From Viscum album (Eukaryota > Streptophyta > Magnoliopsida > Santalales > Viscaceae), in contig OY728131.1 in assembly GCA_963277665.1 (NCBI GenBank), forward strand, positions 1,395,462,688-1,395,526,687: a stretch of 64,000 bases of DNA. Reading direction: 5' to 3'. The position numbers and the translations under genes were made by a program. Within the stretch, counting starts at the first letter, position 1. Each line of letters starts with the position of its first letter. The notes under the pieces are model-generated. The model ran no database searches and was not told the origin of the DNA. It worked only from the letters and a program-made list of their open reading frames with translations. Shown here piece by piece: positions 49,671-62,865 of this stretch.

Positions 49671-51075
49671 GGGGCAGTCTCATCTTTCATCTTTAGCTGT
49701 GACTTCTACCCTCCTGGATAGAGTGAAGATGAGATAGCAATCTGATCCAGAAGGCCTAGTTCTATGGGAGCTAGTGGCAAGTGAGGACCCTCCTTTTGAG
49801 TGGAAGATAGGCAGTGATGAGATTTTGCATTTCCATGGACGAGTATGGGTTACATGGGATATATGCAAGGAGATGATGTGGGAGTTTCAGGCTTCATATT
49901 GGGTAGTTTATCCCGGGGTTACCAATATGTACCGTGACATGAGACATCAGTACTGGTGGCCGGGTATGAAGAGAGATGTAGCTGTTTTTGTTATGAGGTG
50001 TTCCACCTGTCAGTAGGTGAAGGAATAACATTAGAGGAAAATCGTACTGTTACAACAGTTACCTATCCCGGAGTGGAAATGGGATGATTTCGTGATGGAT
50101 TTTCTAACTGGTTTTCCGAGGTCACCTCGAGGCAATGATGTCGTGTGGGATGTTGTGGAAAGACTCACGAAGGTAGCCCAGTTTTTGCTGATCAAGGAGA
50201 CCTTTGGTGTTAACGAGATCAGGAAGTTGTATATCTGAGAGATTGTATGTCTTCATGGGGTCCCATGTTCGATCATTTCAGATAGGGATGCCAATTTCAT
50301 GTCTTGTTTCTAGTAGAGTTTTCAGAGAGCACTGGGTACACAGGTGCTTCTGAGCACAACTTACCACCCTCAGACCGATGGCCAGTCAGACCGTATGATA
50401 CAGGTGCTTGAGGACATGATGCGTGCATGCGCCCTAGACTTTGGGTGCTCTTGGTAGAAGCATATACCCCTAGTCGAGTTTTCCTATAAAAATAGTTTTC
50501 AGGAAACTGTTGAGATGACACCATAAGAGGTTTTATATGGTAGCCCATGCCGATCACCTTTGTGATGGTCAGAGGTAGGTAAGGTGGCTTTACTGGGACC
50601 ACATCTCGTGTAGGAGACGTCTGAGCAGGTCCAGTTGATTCCGAAGAGGATGGCTACCGCACAATCTCGTCAAAAGTCTTATGCTGATCACCGTAGATGA
50701 CCTTTAGAGTTCGTGGCCAGGGATCAGGTTTTCATGCGTGTTTCACCAAGGTTTGGACACAGGAGGATTAGGAGATAGGGTAAACTTTCACTGAGGTATG
50801 TGGGGTTGAGATTCCAGAGAGAGTTGGGTCGATTTCCTATCAGTTGTAGTTACCTCAGAGGTATCAAGTAATGCACGATGTCTTCCTTGTATCTCAGTTG
50901 CGCCGCTATCATTCAGACCCGTCTCACATCTTTCAGCCCAAGGAGGTTAAGCTCGAGGCAGATGCGTCCTTTGAGGAGCATTTGATTCATATCGTTGATA
51001 GGATCATGAAGGTTCTCCGAGGCCGGGAATCTCCTCTCGTACGGGTGCTATGGCAGCATGGCTGAGTGCAGGGTG
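49671..51075 (+). pseudogene. Integrase with chromodomain-like tail, gypsy element 2
   Basis: The zinc-binding region reads ASYWVVYPGVTNMYRDMRHQ and VMRCSTCQ (about 49890-50013); both usual His residues are replaced (Q and Y) while both Cys remain. The core follows with FVMDFLTGFPRS, VPCSIISDRDANF, and HPQTDGQSDRMIQVLEDMMR, where the catalytic Glu of the usual GQSER is Asp. Then QVQLIPKRMATAQSRQKSYA, and after a shift near 50800, HDVFLVSQLRRYHSDPSHIF (50871 on) and a tail SFEEHLIHIVDRIMKVLRGR to SPLVRVLWQHG, similar to a chromodomain. Stops at 50014, 50026 and 50032, near 50236, 50310 and beyond are mostly CAG, CAA or CGA to stop. Doubly inactive: frame and catalytic residue. Confidence 0.88.
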
Positions 51076-51176
51076 AAACCTGGGATGCAAGACCGATGTA
51101 CGTGCTCATTGGCCAGATTTATTCTCAGCTTTATCTTCACCACCCTTGGAAGGGAAATTCGGGGATTAACTGATTT

Positions 51177-51189
51177 AAGGGGGGAAGTT
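51177..51189 (+). other. Polypurine tract, gypsy element 2
   Basis: AAGGGGGGAAGTT lies directly before the 3' LTR start TGTTAGAACC. This is the expected plus-strand primer position. Confidence 0.88.
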
Positions 51190-53132
51190 TGTTAGAACCT
51201 GGTTCTTATTTTGAGGTACTGGTTTCTTCTTTTCTCTTTTCCTAAAGTTTTTTTTAGGAAATATGGAAAATTTGGAAAAATCTTAAATTTTGGAAAGAAC
51301 ACGCAATGTACTTTTGGCCATGTGAGATAAGTACACAAGGCGCGTGGCCATGTTGGCGAGGAAGGGTGTTGGAACCGACTACACATCATATAGTGGTCCA
51401 TTACACGTTGTGTAGTTAGTCAGTAGATGAATAGTAATGCGGAGGCCAGCTATGCGCCAGCACACACTGTGTACTCCAGAAGACAAGCCGTGTAGTCATG
51501 TCGGCAGGTGAACAGTGCCACGCTGGTGTGAATCCGTCAGAGGAACAATTTAAAAATTGGAAGTAAACGCAGTGTACTTTTTTTTTCTTAAAATGGGAAG
51601 TAGCCTCCCATGTTCATATGGAAGGCTTTTAATGGGAAGATGGAGCTTGAGAGAGAAGGATGGAGCATCAGAGATCCATCGAGCGCACGTCGGGAATCCT
51701 TTTCCACCTCGGACGATCTCATTGGAACCACGCGTGTAAGACCTCCTTTCTCTTGAAGCAGTTATTACCAATTATTCAACTAATGGGAGTCATTTAAGTT
51801 TAAGTGAGTTTTCTTCTACGTCAGTTCTACATTGTTCATGGGAGTTTCTGGAATTGACGTTCACGTATAACATTCGCTGGCGTTCAAGGTAGGTGTCTTG
51901 GTGTTTATTTTCCAACTGTCATGTGTTTTGTGTATTTTGAGCTACGAACCCATATTTGGGGTCTCGTCTGGATGAGTCCGTGACTATTTTAAATACCCAG
52001 AATTTTATAGGTGATTAAATGTGATATTAAAATGCTATTTGGGATCGTTGTTGGGATTCAGGACCACCTAGGGGGTGTATTCTTCTATTTATCCATTTGG
52101 CTACGATACAAGAGGGTATACCTTTAATGTAATGATTGTAGAATTGCCTTGAGAGGAATTTCTTTTTTACTGCTTGTTTACATATTGGGCTTGGCCCGGA
52201 TAACTGTTATGCTGAGGGCAGTGTTGGGATTAACCTGTGGGTGTTGTACTACTTAGCCTGTGGGCAACATCTTTCGTGCCTAGGGGCAACTGATTCTTTG
52301 CCTATCGCCGACACTTCTTATGCATGTGGGAAATATCCGTATGCATGTGGGCAGATTATTTTTGTTAGATTCTCTTTACCCGAGGGTAGGAGTTGTACGT
52401 GTCTGATGACATTGGCTGTTTACTTATAATATTTACTGTGGTGGTACTTCTAATTAAATTATTAAACGGATATTAAAATGGAAATATAACTGGTTGAGTT
52501 AGTTACTTTCAGTACTGCTTACGTTATTTCATTTTTATTACTGCACACTATTGTTTCATGTTTACACACAGTTGGGCATGGGCCATTGGTGGGTGACTAC
52601 TGGGAATTTATTTCCCACACCCTATTTGGGTCACGCTTTTAGGCCCAAATAGATTATGTTTCTTTAGGTGTAGATAAAGGAAAGGGTCCCTATATAGGTA
52701 CTTGATTGCTGCTGGGGTGTAGGAGAGTCTGGGACCGAGCATTGGCTCGCGATGCCGCTGGCTATTCTGTCTTGATTTTTTGTACTTGTACTTAAATTGT
52801 ATTGTATTGTATTGCAGTGTAACATGTTCTGACTATTTTATAGAATAGTGACATGCTGCAAACTTCATATAAATATAACTGTTGGTTTCCCTTTTTGTCA
52901 TCAGTTCTTCATTCAGTTATATGTACTGTTCCTACTTCCACTGTTGTTGTATGTTTATTTTGTATTCCGCTGTGCTACACTATGAAAAATAAGGGCATAT
53001 ATTCCCCACTATCATAACTAGGCCCTCGCTGCTAGTCGGAAGCCTCTGGCGTTTGGGGAAATGCGCATGAGTTCATGTGGTGAATCGAGTTCGTGGCACC
53101 TATTGAGTGGCACCCAGAACCGGGACGTTACA
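51190..53132 (+). repeat. Gypsy element 2, 3' LTR
   Basis: 1943 bp, partner of 42598-44562. In the first 450 bases it differs from the 5' LTR at a high proportion of positions and lacks about 20-25 bp near 51303 that hold an ACACG motif in the 5' LTR. It keeps the 22-bp repeats (52256-52365), TATA-like box (52868-52875) and GGGACGTTACA end. Confidence 0.92.
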
Positions 53133-55074
53133 AATAAGAATTATTAATAATTCATTAGAAATGTAATAATACTTGGGTCTTGTAAAATGATATGAGGAAA
53201 GTTTTGTTATTATTATTTTTGGATATACTAGCATTACATCGAGGGTGATATAATACATGATAGATATAACATACTTTAAAAATGAGCATTAATATGTTAG
53301 AAAATCGATAAAATATTGAATTAAATATTTTTTAATATATATATATATATATATAAATTATATATGAGAGATGTATCCTCAACAACTGGCCTACCAAGAT
53401 CCTCCCCCTCCTCCCTCAGACATGAACTTGTACTTTGTGTTTTCAATTATTCATCCACATGTACATAATTAAGTATACTAAATAATACATAATTTAAGAG
53501 ATTATTTATATCATTATCATATGTCGATTAGTTATGTAAGGGTATCTTTAATTGTCACTATTGTACATACGACTTCAATATTATTTCCTACTGAGGAGTT
53601 ATCCCTAATTAGAGATTTTATAAGTCATCTTTTACTCTATCCAGCTAGAATTCTTCACTAACAGGAATATGAGGAATGTATTTTGTTTAATTTTTTATTT
53701 ACAGATGATTTAAAATTAAATATAATGTTATGTACATTTAATCTATATATGAGAATCTAAATTTCAAAGAATCTATGAAAAATAAAAAAATGTTCTATAA
53801 ATTAGAACCCTGAAATAATTATGAGGCTATATATGGGCTAACAATATTAACTTGGAAATATTCTATGTTAGAGTAATATTAACATTTTTTAATGAAATGT
53901 GATATTTTAGGGAGAAACTATTCATTATGAATATTTAAAAAAATATATCATGTATCTTATTAATGGAAATAATATCTCGATACCCATGTTGTAGTTTGTT
54001 TCTATGTGAGTAAATTTCTATTTATTTATTTACATAAATAAATATAACTTATATTTACTTAATTTATTACTGATCTAATTACGAATATCTATGATATTTT
54101 CATATAAATGACAAAAAATATATTTAAAGATTTATATATCAATAATATACTTTAATTTTTCTGAAATATATATGTGATGTTGTTAGTGTTAATTATATAT
54201 TTGAGAGATTTGAAAATATAGAGATCATGTGAAGGTTTCATCCATTACTTGATAGGTTTGAAGTCTATAATATTATTATGAAATATTGTTCATTATAATA
54301 TCATTAGTTTAGAATTTTTTTTGTAGATATCATTTTTTGTTACGTGTTTTCTTCCACAAAATTAAAAATATATTTGTTATTCTGTTTATTGAGGGGAGTT
54401 TTTAGAAGTTCTAAAAAATAACTCAATTCATAAATTTTATTTTATTTAACGAGGTAACTAATCATAAATTTTACCTTACATCCATATTTTAATAATTGAT
54501 ATATGAAACTATAGGTCATATAAAATTTTTAACAATGATTACAAATATAAAAAGGAATCCAATAATGTTAACAATGTTAAAGTCAAGGCAGATAATTTTT
54601 ATATTACTTAACACTTGTTTCATCTTACAAATATAATGTGTTATTTTCTAAATGTGTTACTTCATTACTGTAGTGTCATAATCACAAAAGAAGGATTTGA
54701 ATGAATTATTTTATTTTAAAATTCATTTAGGATATTATGATGACCAAGATAATTAAATATTTTCATATTGATAGATCCATTAAAACTCTTACATTTTAAA
54801 AAAATATTCTTATGGTAAATTTTAAAAGATTAATTATTTCATAGTTTTTAATTATGTTGAATCATATGAAAATGATGAATTAAACCACATTTGAATATTA
54901 TTTAAAATATATTCTAGATGTATTATTAATATTTAGGATTTGAATTTCAATGTATCATGTACCCTTATTTCTTTTATAGTTAAAGATTAAATAATGAGTA
55001 ATTCATCGCACATTTTCTTATTGTTTTCATCTAATTAAAGTTGTTTTTATAGAAAAAATCCATTAAGTGGTGTT
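53133..55074. other. AT-rich CACTA interior right of the gypsy insertion
   Basis: No gene is recognised. An AT-dinucleotide run lies at about 53335-53356. This should be the continuation of the sequence broken at 42597. Confidence 0.45.
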
Positions 55075-55515
55075 GGTATTATATATTTAAAACATTTTTA
55101 CAAAATTACAATGTTTTAACATTAGTTTTTATATAAATCGACATTGATGAATACTTTCAATGCCTTTATATAGAAACAATAATGTAGAAAGTGTTTAAAA
55201 ATTGATTCTTTTATAGTTTCAACTTTTTTTAATATAAAACAACATTTAAATTATGTTCCAATGTCCATTTATATAAAAAATGGAATTGAAGAATTATTTT
55301 AACATTATTTTTATTAAAAACCAATACTGGAACCACAATAAAAATAAACATGTTAACACATTCAAAATTGGTTTATATATAATCCAATGTGGAATGTATT
55401 TTTCAATTTTTTTAATAAAATAAAATTCAAAATTAACTTATTTACATTATATGAATCAATGATTCTTTTTTATCAATCATTAAAAATAAAAAACCAATGC
55501 TAAATAACTTATTTC
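55075..55515. repeat. CACTA-like 3' subterminal repeat zone
   Basis: Repeated inverted words occur: 'taacattagtttttatata' with 'aatcgacattgatg' (55116-55150), 'tgcctttatatagaaacaataatg' (about 55160), 'aaattggtttatatata' with 'atccaatgtgg' (55367-55392), and 'aaaaccaatgctaaataac' (about 55492). Each is a short hairpin-like arrangement of GGTTTTATAT and its complement about 10-150 bp apart, as in subterminal regions of plant CACTA elements and resembling 28290-28500. Confidence 0.5.
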
Positions 55516-55718
55516 CAATTTTAAATAGAGTTTAATAACCAAAGAAGAGATATGATAGAATAACGTATGATAAATAGATAATTTTATTTCATAAGAAATT
55601 ACTCAATAAGGAATTAAAGGGAGTAAATTATCTTACATTTAATTTTAAAAACATTTAACTTTGTTCTATTTCATTCTCATTTTTTACTAATGTGACAATT
55701 TTTTATTATCAAATAGTG

Positions 55719-57090
55719 GGAGGGTTTTATGTACCATTATGAGTTTCATTTTCCATCATTCAAATGGGGGTTTAAGGATGTTATAGTAAGTATTTCAATT
55801 ATATTCCATTCAAAATGACTTAATTTCACTAATGTCTTGTGATTTTAAAAAATTTGTATTTTTTGGGGAAAAACATTTCATAACCATATTTTGAAATTCA
55901 AAATACACTCTGGTTATATTTAATTAACTGTTAGATAGATTGTTAGAGATTCACTTTTTTCAGATTATATCTTCCAATTACATGTTCTGATGTGCTACTA
56001 AGTTCACCGAATGATATGCACTATGTTTTTGATCAAATGATAATGTGTGATAATACTATGTAGAGGATGAAAAAATTGGATAATTGAAGAAGAGCTGTAT
56101 CTATTATTTGATAGTGTACAATGTATGATGTCCTTGCTTCCAAACCTGGAATACTAAAAATCCAACTATTGTTGTTTTTTACAGTATACATCTATAAATT
56201 CAACCATTAGCAGCATGGAATGGAATAAGAGAATCGAATCATGATGAATATTTTTTAATCATTTTTAATTTTTTAATCATCCCATTTTCATTAAGCTATT
56301 TTGATGGTATTTTCTTCAGATGAATTTGCATAGACATATGTGTGTGAGGTTTTCATGGTAATGGCTCTTATTTCTTATTTCATACAGTTGTTCTTTTTCT
56401 GATTCTTCATGGTCAAAGCTATTTTAAGCAATGGAAGAAATTTTTTATGATCTTGATGATCAGTTTCCTTTGAATTTTGGAAGTTATATCCCTTCCAATA
56501 AGTTTTTAATCGATGAATCTTGGGGAACATGATCTTTTTAGTTACTGATTAGCCTAATTAAAGGTTTCCTGGGGTAGTAAGATAATTTATTTAGGGACAT
56601 GACGTTGATACCATCAAATAGATTTACATTCTTGTAAATTCTAATCTTTAAATGAGGATAACTAGATTTGGTTTTAATATCCTTTTATCAAATTGGATAA
56701 AAGAGGACACTTCCTATGAATCAAAAGTATATTGGTAAATAATACCCTTTAAAAATATTCTGAATGTTATCTAATATTCCACACATTTTTTTCATATTTA
56801 TTTACATTTAAATTTCTTATATACTTATTACAATCATTTAATATTAGTCAAATTATAAATAGATTTATTTCTTCAAAATGTAGACCTTGTATACTAAATT
56901 TTTTTGGAAGTTATATCAATCAATAATCATATACATTGAGAGGGATAAAATTTTTTTTTATTATTTTAAACTATAGTACACATCCTTTAATTCCAAATTC
57001 ACATTATTTAGACTAATAGAAAAGTCAAAAAAATGTGAAATTATATCCTCAAACACCTCATATTGTAGAACATATTATCACATCACTTCT
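55719..57090. other. AT-rich sequence with a possible dispersed repeat copy
   Basis: No gene is supported. The stretch 56450-56900 is related to about 2880-3430; the best shared part is 'cctatgaat' followed within about 15 bases by 'attggtaaataatac' at 56716-56745 and 3188-3222. A short frame near 56425 (MEEIFYDLDDQFPLNFGS) precedes it but is unrecognised and has no partner at the left copy that I can see. Confidence 0.4.
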
Positions 57091-57094
57091 AGTA

Positions 57095-59450
57095 TAGACA
57101 ATGATTGCCAAATTCTAACCCTAACCCATTGGATTGGGAAAGACTAAGGTGAAACTAACCTTTGGTGATATTCCATTGACACGAGATATTGAACATAAAT
57201 TCCTATGGTTTAGTAATATCACTAGGAATTATTTACCCTTATATATATCATAACTCATAATAGGATTCCCTAAGACACATTATAAACATGATACACATTG
57301 AAACACAATTACAGACTCTAATACAAACTATATCCACAATCAAAAATCAGAGTGAAACAACCAAAATATCACATGACTATAGAAATAGAATACCCAAAGG
57401 TAAAGTAATTATGTCTGCATGGAACACTCCCTTGATCCTCCTAATGACCACCACTATAGAACTAGATCGAAAATTACCCACAATATCAACACAATCCATG
57501 TGTATGTAAGAGGTCATATCCTTACTTATTTCATAGAGAATGACAAGTGAATATTCACCAATGTTCATATGTTTGGTGTCAGCATATCAACCAAGTAGAC
57601 AATATTAAGGAAACATCCCACACACACCAAATATAAAAGAATGAGTTTATTATAATTTATATAGAACAATATAGATACATAATATAGAAAATAAAAAATA
57701 GAACCCCATATAAATAACTGACCCCAAAAATTTATATTTCTTTTTTAACTCCATTATTTTTATGAAATGAAATTTTTCATACTCACTAACCCATTCCAAA
57801 ATCTAATATCCACGAATTCATCCCCCAAAAAATAAGAACTAGTAATGAACATACCAACTCAAAAGTGGAAACCTGTTTAAAATTACCCAATGAGTTTCAT
57901 AGAGATGTAATTCAGTGTGCCCACCCAATGAACCCTGACAACCAATTCTGAACTAACAAGGTCACATACAATTTATCACAAATTAACATCACCTATGTCT
58001 AATGAAAACCATTTTTCCCCCATAAAATGATATAGAAACCATGTATATTATATATAGGTCCCAATTAATTTAGTATGAATGCACACTAACCCATTACCAT
58101 TCCATGCTTACTCACACCAAAACTAGATTTATCACATGTCAAAATGACCACTTTTAGAAACAGAGTCACAAGAAAATATTTTTTATCAACCAATTATAAA
58201 AAAAAGTTATATGGAACAACAAAAAATATTTTCAATAAAATAACTATAATTTGAGTTACTAATAAAGGGGGAGTGATATAGAAGACACTCACCAGTAGAA
58301 AAATCTCCCAACAAAGGACAATAGTAAGAGCTTTATCCTCAAGGGGTAATCTCTTAGAATTGCCATAGAGAATTCCTATATCAAGATCCAAATGAAAGAG
58401 AGTGAGAATCATGGATTAAATTTGTGATTAAGGTAAAAAATTTAACTCAATATCCCTAAAAACCATTATTTTCTTATTAAATACCCAATGAACAAAAGTT
58501 TTTTTTGCATCTTTAATAGAAAAAAATGACAAGAACCATTAATTAAACCATGAAATGGTGAAATTTCCCAATAAATTTTAAATAAATTAAATGAGGATAG
58601 TCTTGTATGACCATCAAACCTAACAGTAAAACAATTTTAGGTCCTCTATTTTATACTGGAGAACTCTCCATGATGTCAACAAACATTTTTTTACCTATAT
58701 TATGGATCACTAGTCTTTTGAGTACCTGTAAAAAAACATAATTTCTTATTGGTAACTATAATGAAAAATAATAAAAAAAGTTATTTTAAAATTAATGTTT
58801 GACAAAAAAGATAAAAAATGCACAAATTCGATTTGATGCACCAACTTGGGTCATATGAAGAATCACATGATAAGAAAGTGAAGAAAGAATAGGTTCCCTT
58901 TTAGAAATGTTAGAAATCAGTACATCATGTGAATATAACACTTCCTCGATAGACATCCTTGACAGTTCATCAATAACATTCATTCCAAAAAATGGAATGA
59001 AAATAATCAACTAATTGATTTGGTTAAATTTCACCTCAATAACATTATGATAATAAGGAATTACCAATTTCAATTCCCATGAGAGTTTACTATAATAACT
59101 GAAATGATAATGGTTAAAGTCACAACACTACCATTGGTCAATGTTCAAACTTTAATACCATCCCAACAATGGAATGGATATTGCACTAGAAACTATCCTA
59201 AAATTTGAGTATTTAGAATTGGAACACAAATACAAGAGGGAACACTCTTTCTATGACCACCCATAAATGACTTCCCACTATTTTGATTAATCTTAATAGT
59301 AAATCTATCTTAATCTGTCCCCTAGACTTCCACATACTTGGTATCCTAATATATTTAGAAAAGTTTTATGACTGAAAACCCTAATCAATATTGGTATGTA
59401 TAAAACAAGTAAATATTAGTGATTTATACCATGAATCATTCATGATATCA
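57095..59450 (-). repeat. Possible LTR-like sequence, left copy of a direct repeat
   Basis: The first 250 bases (57095-57345) resemble 62866-63130 in the same orientation, with 'ttgggaaagactaaggtg' against 'cttgggaaagactgatgtc' and 'cttatggtttagtaata' in both copies. The remaining sequence, for example 58260-58420, has the style of a gypsy LTR read in reverse ('actcaccagtagaaaaatct' then a purine-rich stretch), comparable with the corresponding part of gypsy element 1. No primer-binding site, polypurine tract or pol gene ties it to an element. The right limit is a guess. Confidence 0.3.
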
Positions 59451-62400
59451 CATTTAAATAACCTGACACCTAACACCTGATGACTTATGATTTATGATAT
59501 CCAAGTCTCAATTTGTCATGAGATTATTAAAATAATCAATGAATTACATGGTGAGAATAAAATACGGGGAATGATGAAAAGGATCTATAAATAACCCACT
59601 AAGTAGATAGGGTAAGATTCCTTGATATGTATAAAATAGAAATAGTTAGCCATGCTATGAAAATAAATCACACAATGCTAAATCCATCACAATGACCATG
59701 AAATTTCCTATATGGTGAAAGAAATAAAAGGAGGATATCTCTACTAAAAGTGATTCTAATGGACCAAATAAAATAGTATAATTTAACCCATTTTACTTCC
59801 CATAAAGGAAACTGATTCATATTTCCAAATACCCACAAACTGGACCACCAGTTTCCGTAATTTTTTTGGAAACAAACAAGATATCGTTTTAACCTGTCTT
59901 AGTTAATCATACCTGATTCATAGAATTATCAAAATAAAATGATGAATAATTCATTTTGGAAGATTATAGAGAGACTCTCCCAGAATATAAATCCATATGA
60001 AATTGAATTATATTTACCAATGAATCCTTCCATTCATAGGAATGAACCTTAAAAATCTATGAAATATAGACCATATTAATTGAAATTTGGCATGGTTACC
60101 ATTTTAGATGACAATATATACTAATACCCATGTAATTTTTTGTTTCTTATTACATGAGACATTTTTTCCATATGGAATTCATATTCTCCCTTCTAATTAT
60201 TTATTTTATCTTGCGAACAACAACAACCAAACCAACTAGTTCAAAAAATTCAAAAACACATTGAAAAACTATTATAATAAGAAAAAACAACTAAATAACA
60301 TGAAATAACACTATGAATACTAACTATAAGAATAATAAAAAACAAAATATTTTTAGGTCCTAGTTGGCAGGACAAAAGTTTAGATAGACCCCCACACATT
60401 GGACTTATACTGAATATCGATGGTTTATGCAGTCAAGGTTGCAAGCAGGGAGGTGGGGTGGAAAGAAAAACTATATGAGTGGTGGTTATTGGTTTAAACT
60501 CTTATTATTGAGTTGGTAACTCAATAAGGGTGATGGTGGAGGTCAAGATCTTTAGTATTAAAATTATATCCTCAAAACACATCTCTTTAAAGGCAGTTGA
60601 GATGGACTCAAAGATCATATAGAGATCTATCAAAGGTCTCTCTTCAATGCCTTGGGAAATCAATTAACTGATCTACAAATTCAAGGCCTTACTCACACAT
60701 TAAATCTATATCATACATAAATGGTGCAAAGGGAACTAAGTGGATTATTTTTTGGTTTCAAATGCCTTTGAGGAGACCCCACTAAAGGGGTTTTATATCT
60801 TTGGTTCCCTACATACCGGATTTGAAGATATTTTCATCGGTGATTCCCTAGGTCTCCACATTTTTAGGCCGCTTGATGGTTTTTTACTCCATTATTCAAT
60901 AATATAAATAATTTATTTTTTAATTTATAACTAACATAATAACCAAAGTAGTAAAAAAAATCCCAAAAAACTATTAAGTCAAAACATTCACATGAAAAGT
61001 ACTCACTAATGATGATTCCAACTAGCCACTATAGAACTTACACCCACTTATTAATCATGATACAAAATTACCTAAAAAAATATATGAAAATTTATTAATT
61101 TCCAAGAATTATGACCAGGTTTTAATGAAAAATTAATAAACTCTTGGTAATGAATCTCTTTAAATCATTTGCAGTGTTTGAAAACATGTTAAAACCAATC
61201 ACAAATCCATTTTATAAAAATGATTATAAAAACTAGCATAAATTAATTTTTCTTTAAAATAAATCCTTCGAAAAACTATGAAATTATATATTTAAAAACA
61301 CAAAAAGGTTTACTTTAAGTAATTATTTTCCCCATATTACATTTAAATATATATTATTTAATTATTTTATCAAAATATAATATTAGAAAAATTATATAAA
61401 ACGTCAAAATAAATCCTTTCTGTAAACATTATTTAAAATCCAAAACACATTAACAAAATAAAATTTTATAATGATGTTATTTAATTTGAAATATTCTATA
61501 TGATCCAAACATGTCCTCATCGACAAGATTATATAACCACTATGAAATATATCATACAGTTTGTAATATGCACTAGTTAAACTATATATAAGTTGTACAT
61601 CATATCAATAAAATAATTACCAATTTCAGAATCAACTAATGAGATATATAATTAGTTAATTTCAATACTAGTTATTTTAATATACTATCAAGAAATTAAT
61701 ATTAAATTATTTTCAAAAAACTGATTTGTTTGATAACTAATATATTGTTATTTTCATTCCATTATGTTCTAATATTAAACATTTTGTTGAAATATTTTTC
61801 TTACCAAATAAGAATGATCAATTATTACAAAAAAATGTATACATGTTATAGATTTTTATCATGCTCTAATGAATAGTTAACTATGAATTTTATATGTCTA
61901 GAACACATTAAATAATAGAACAAGTTAACTTTTTTAATATATATAATTTTAATTGTTAAAATATTAATTATATTATCCATTACTAGATACCGGTTCACAA
62001 ATTGTGGAGTAATCGACACTGTGTTATTCTTTATCTTACATTAAATTAGCCAATACAATGATATTATAAATTTTAGTATGATTTTGGACTTATCATAATC
62101 ATTATGAAATAAATTTTAAAATATTTATTTTAAATTAACACAAGGAATGTCATAAATGTTCTAAATCATAAGTTTCATAAAATCCACTCCATCATGTTTA
62201 AGAGTTTTGTAAATTATAAACATGTAATTAATGAATAAAAAATTTGTGGTTAAACATGTAATCGTGGTTTTAAATACTCAATTAGAAATAATTAACATTT
62301 TCTCACAATCAAAAGGGTTCCAATTTCCCTTAACACAATTTCATCCAAACATTATCATTAATAATCTATATTTCAATCCATTGTGAATTTCATGTTTAAC

Positions 62401-62865
62401 TAGGAAATAAAATAACAATAAATATATAAATAAAAAATCAATACTAACATGGATCAATACAAAATACAAATCCAAACTATATTCTACCATTTTTATAGAA
62501 CCATTTCTTAGAAAAACTCAATTTTTGTTATATTTATAACCAAATATTAATAAAAATGAAAGTCATCATAATAAAATTTTTAGATTTATATATAATAAAA
62601 ACCCATTTGAATACTATAATCCTAATGGGATGTATCTTTAAAAATTTATGATACCATGTTATCATCAACTAAACCCATGAAGGTGAGTTCACAAAAAACA
62701 TATAAGATCTAAACAACACTTTTCTTACCCAAACCATATTGGTAACTTTATTTTCAACATAAATATTTCATTTGTACATTTTCATGATCCATATTTTATT
62801 TCCTTACACATAACATCCCCAAAGATACTATAAAACTAACATACAATACCAAACTGATACAATTT
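59451..62865. other. AT-rich sequence, no gene recognised
   Basis: A less AT-rich patch at 60355-60900 contains no readable domain. If the two flanking repeats are LTRs, this would be the internal part, but no gag or pol words are visible. Confidence 0.45.

Larger units (their letters stand above)
42598..53132 (+). mobile_element. Ty3/gypsy chromodomain retrotransposon, full-length but inactivated
   Basis: A 10.5-kb element with 5' LTR 42598-44562, primer-binding site, long leader, gag with two zinc knuckles, protease, RT, RNase H, integrase, chromodomain-like tail, polypurine tract and 3' LTR 51190-53132. LTRs begin TGT(A/T)AGAAC and end GGGACGTTACA. Flanks are 'aatag' (42593-42597) and 'aataa' (53133-53137), a 5-bp duplication with one change. 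The two LTRs are clearly more diverged from each other than those of gypsy element 1, so this insertion should be older. The element is much richer in G+C than its surroundings. It is not a near relative of element 1, since LTR sequences and lengths differ completely. Confidence 0.93.
28241..55718 (+). mobile_element. Large decayed CACTA (En/Spm) transposon, interrupted by a gypsy element
   Basis: TNP2-type transposase fragments on the plus strand (29860-31340, 35755-36010, 36484-36672) lie between two zones of short GGTT/AACC-type subterminal repeats (about 28290-28500 and 55075-55515). A possible left end is CTCTAGTAGAAAGAG at 28241, and a possible right end, on the opposite strand, is CACTATTTGATAATA at 55718. 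Both are flanked by GGA, which would be a 3-bp duplication as CACTA elements make. The terminal inverted repeats agree only in part (about 10 of 17), so the ends are tentative while the family assignment is firm. Removing the gypsy element (42598-53132) leaves about 16.9 kb, within the range of large plant CACTA elements. Confidence 0.6.

Noticed and set aside
53335..53356. AT-dinucleotide runs here and near 15800 and 23250 as regulatory or origin elements
   Set aside because: Simple repeats are expected in such AT-rich DNA and carry no further signal.
57377..57568. Minus-strand 63-codon frame
   Set aside because: No domain, and it lies within the possible LTR-like repeat.
58792..59010. 72-codon minus-strand frame near 58.9 kb
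   Set aside because: I recognise no domain, and extending it upstream meets stops in all frames; it may be chance in the LTR-like region.
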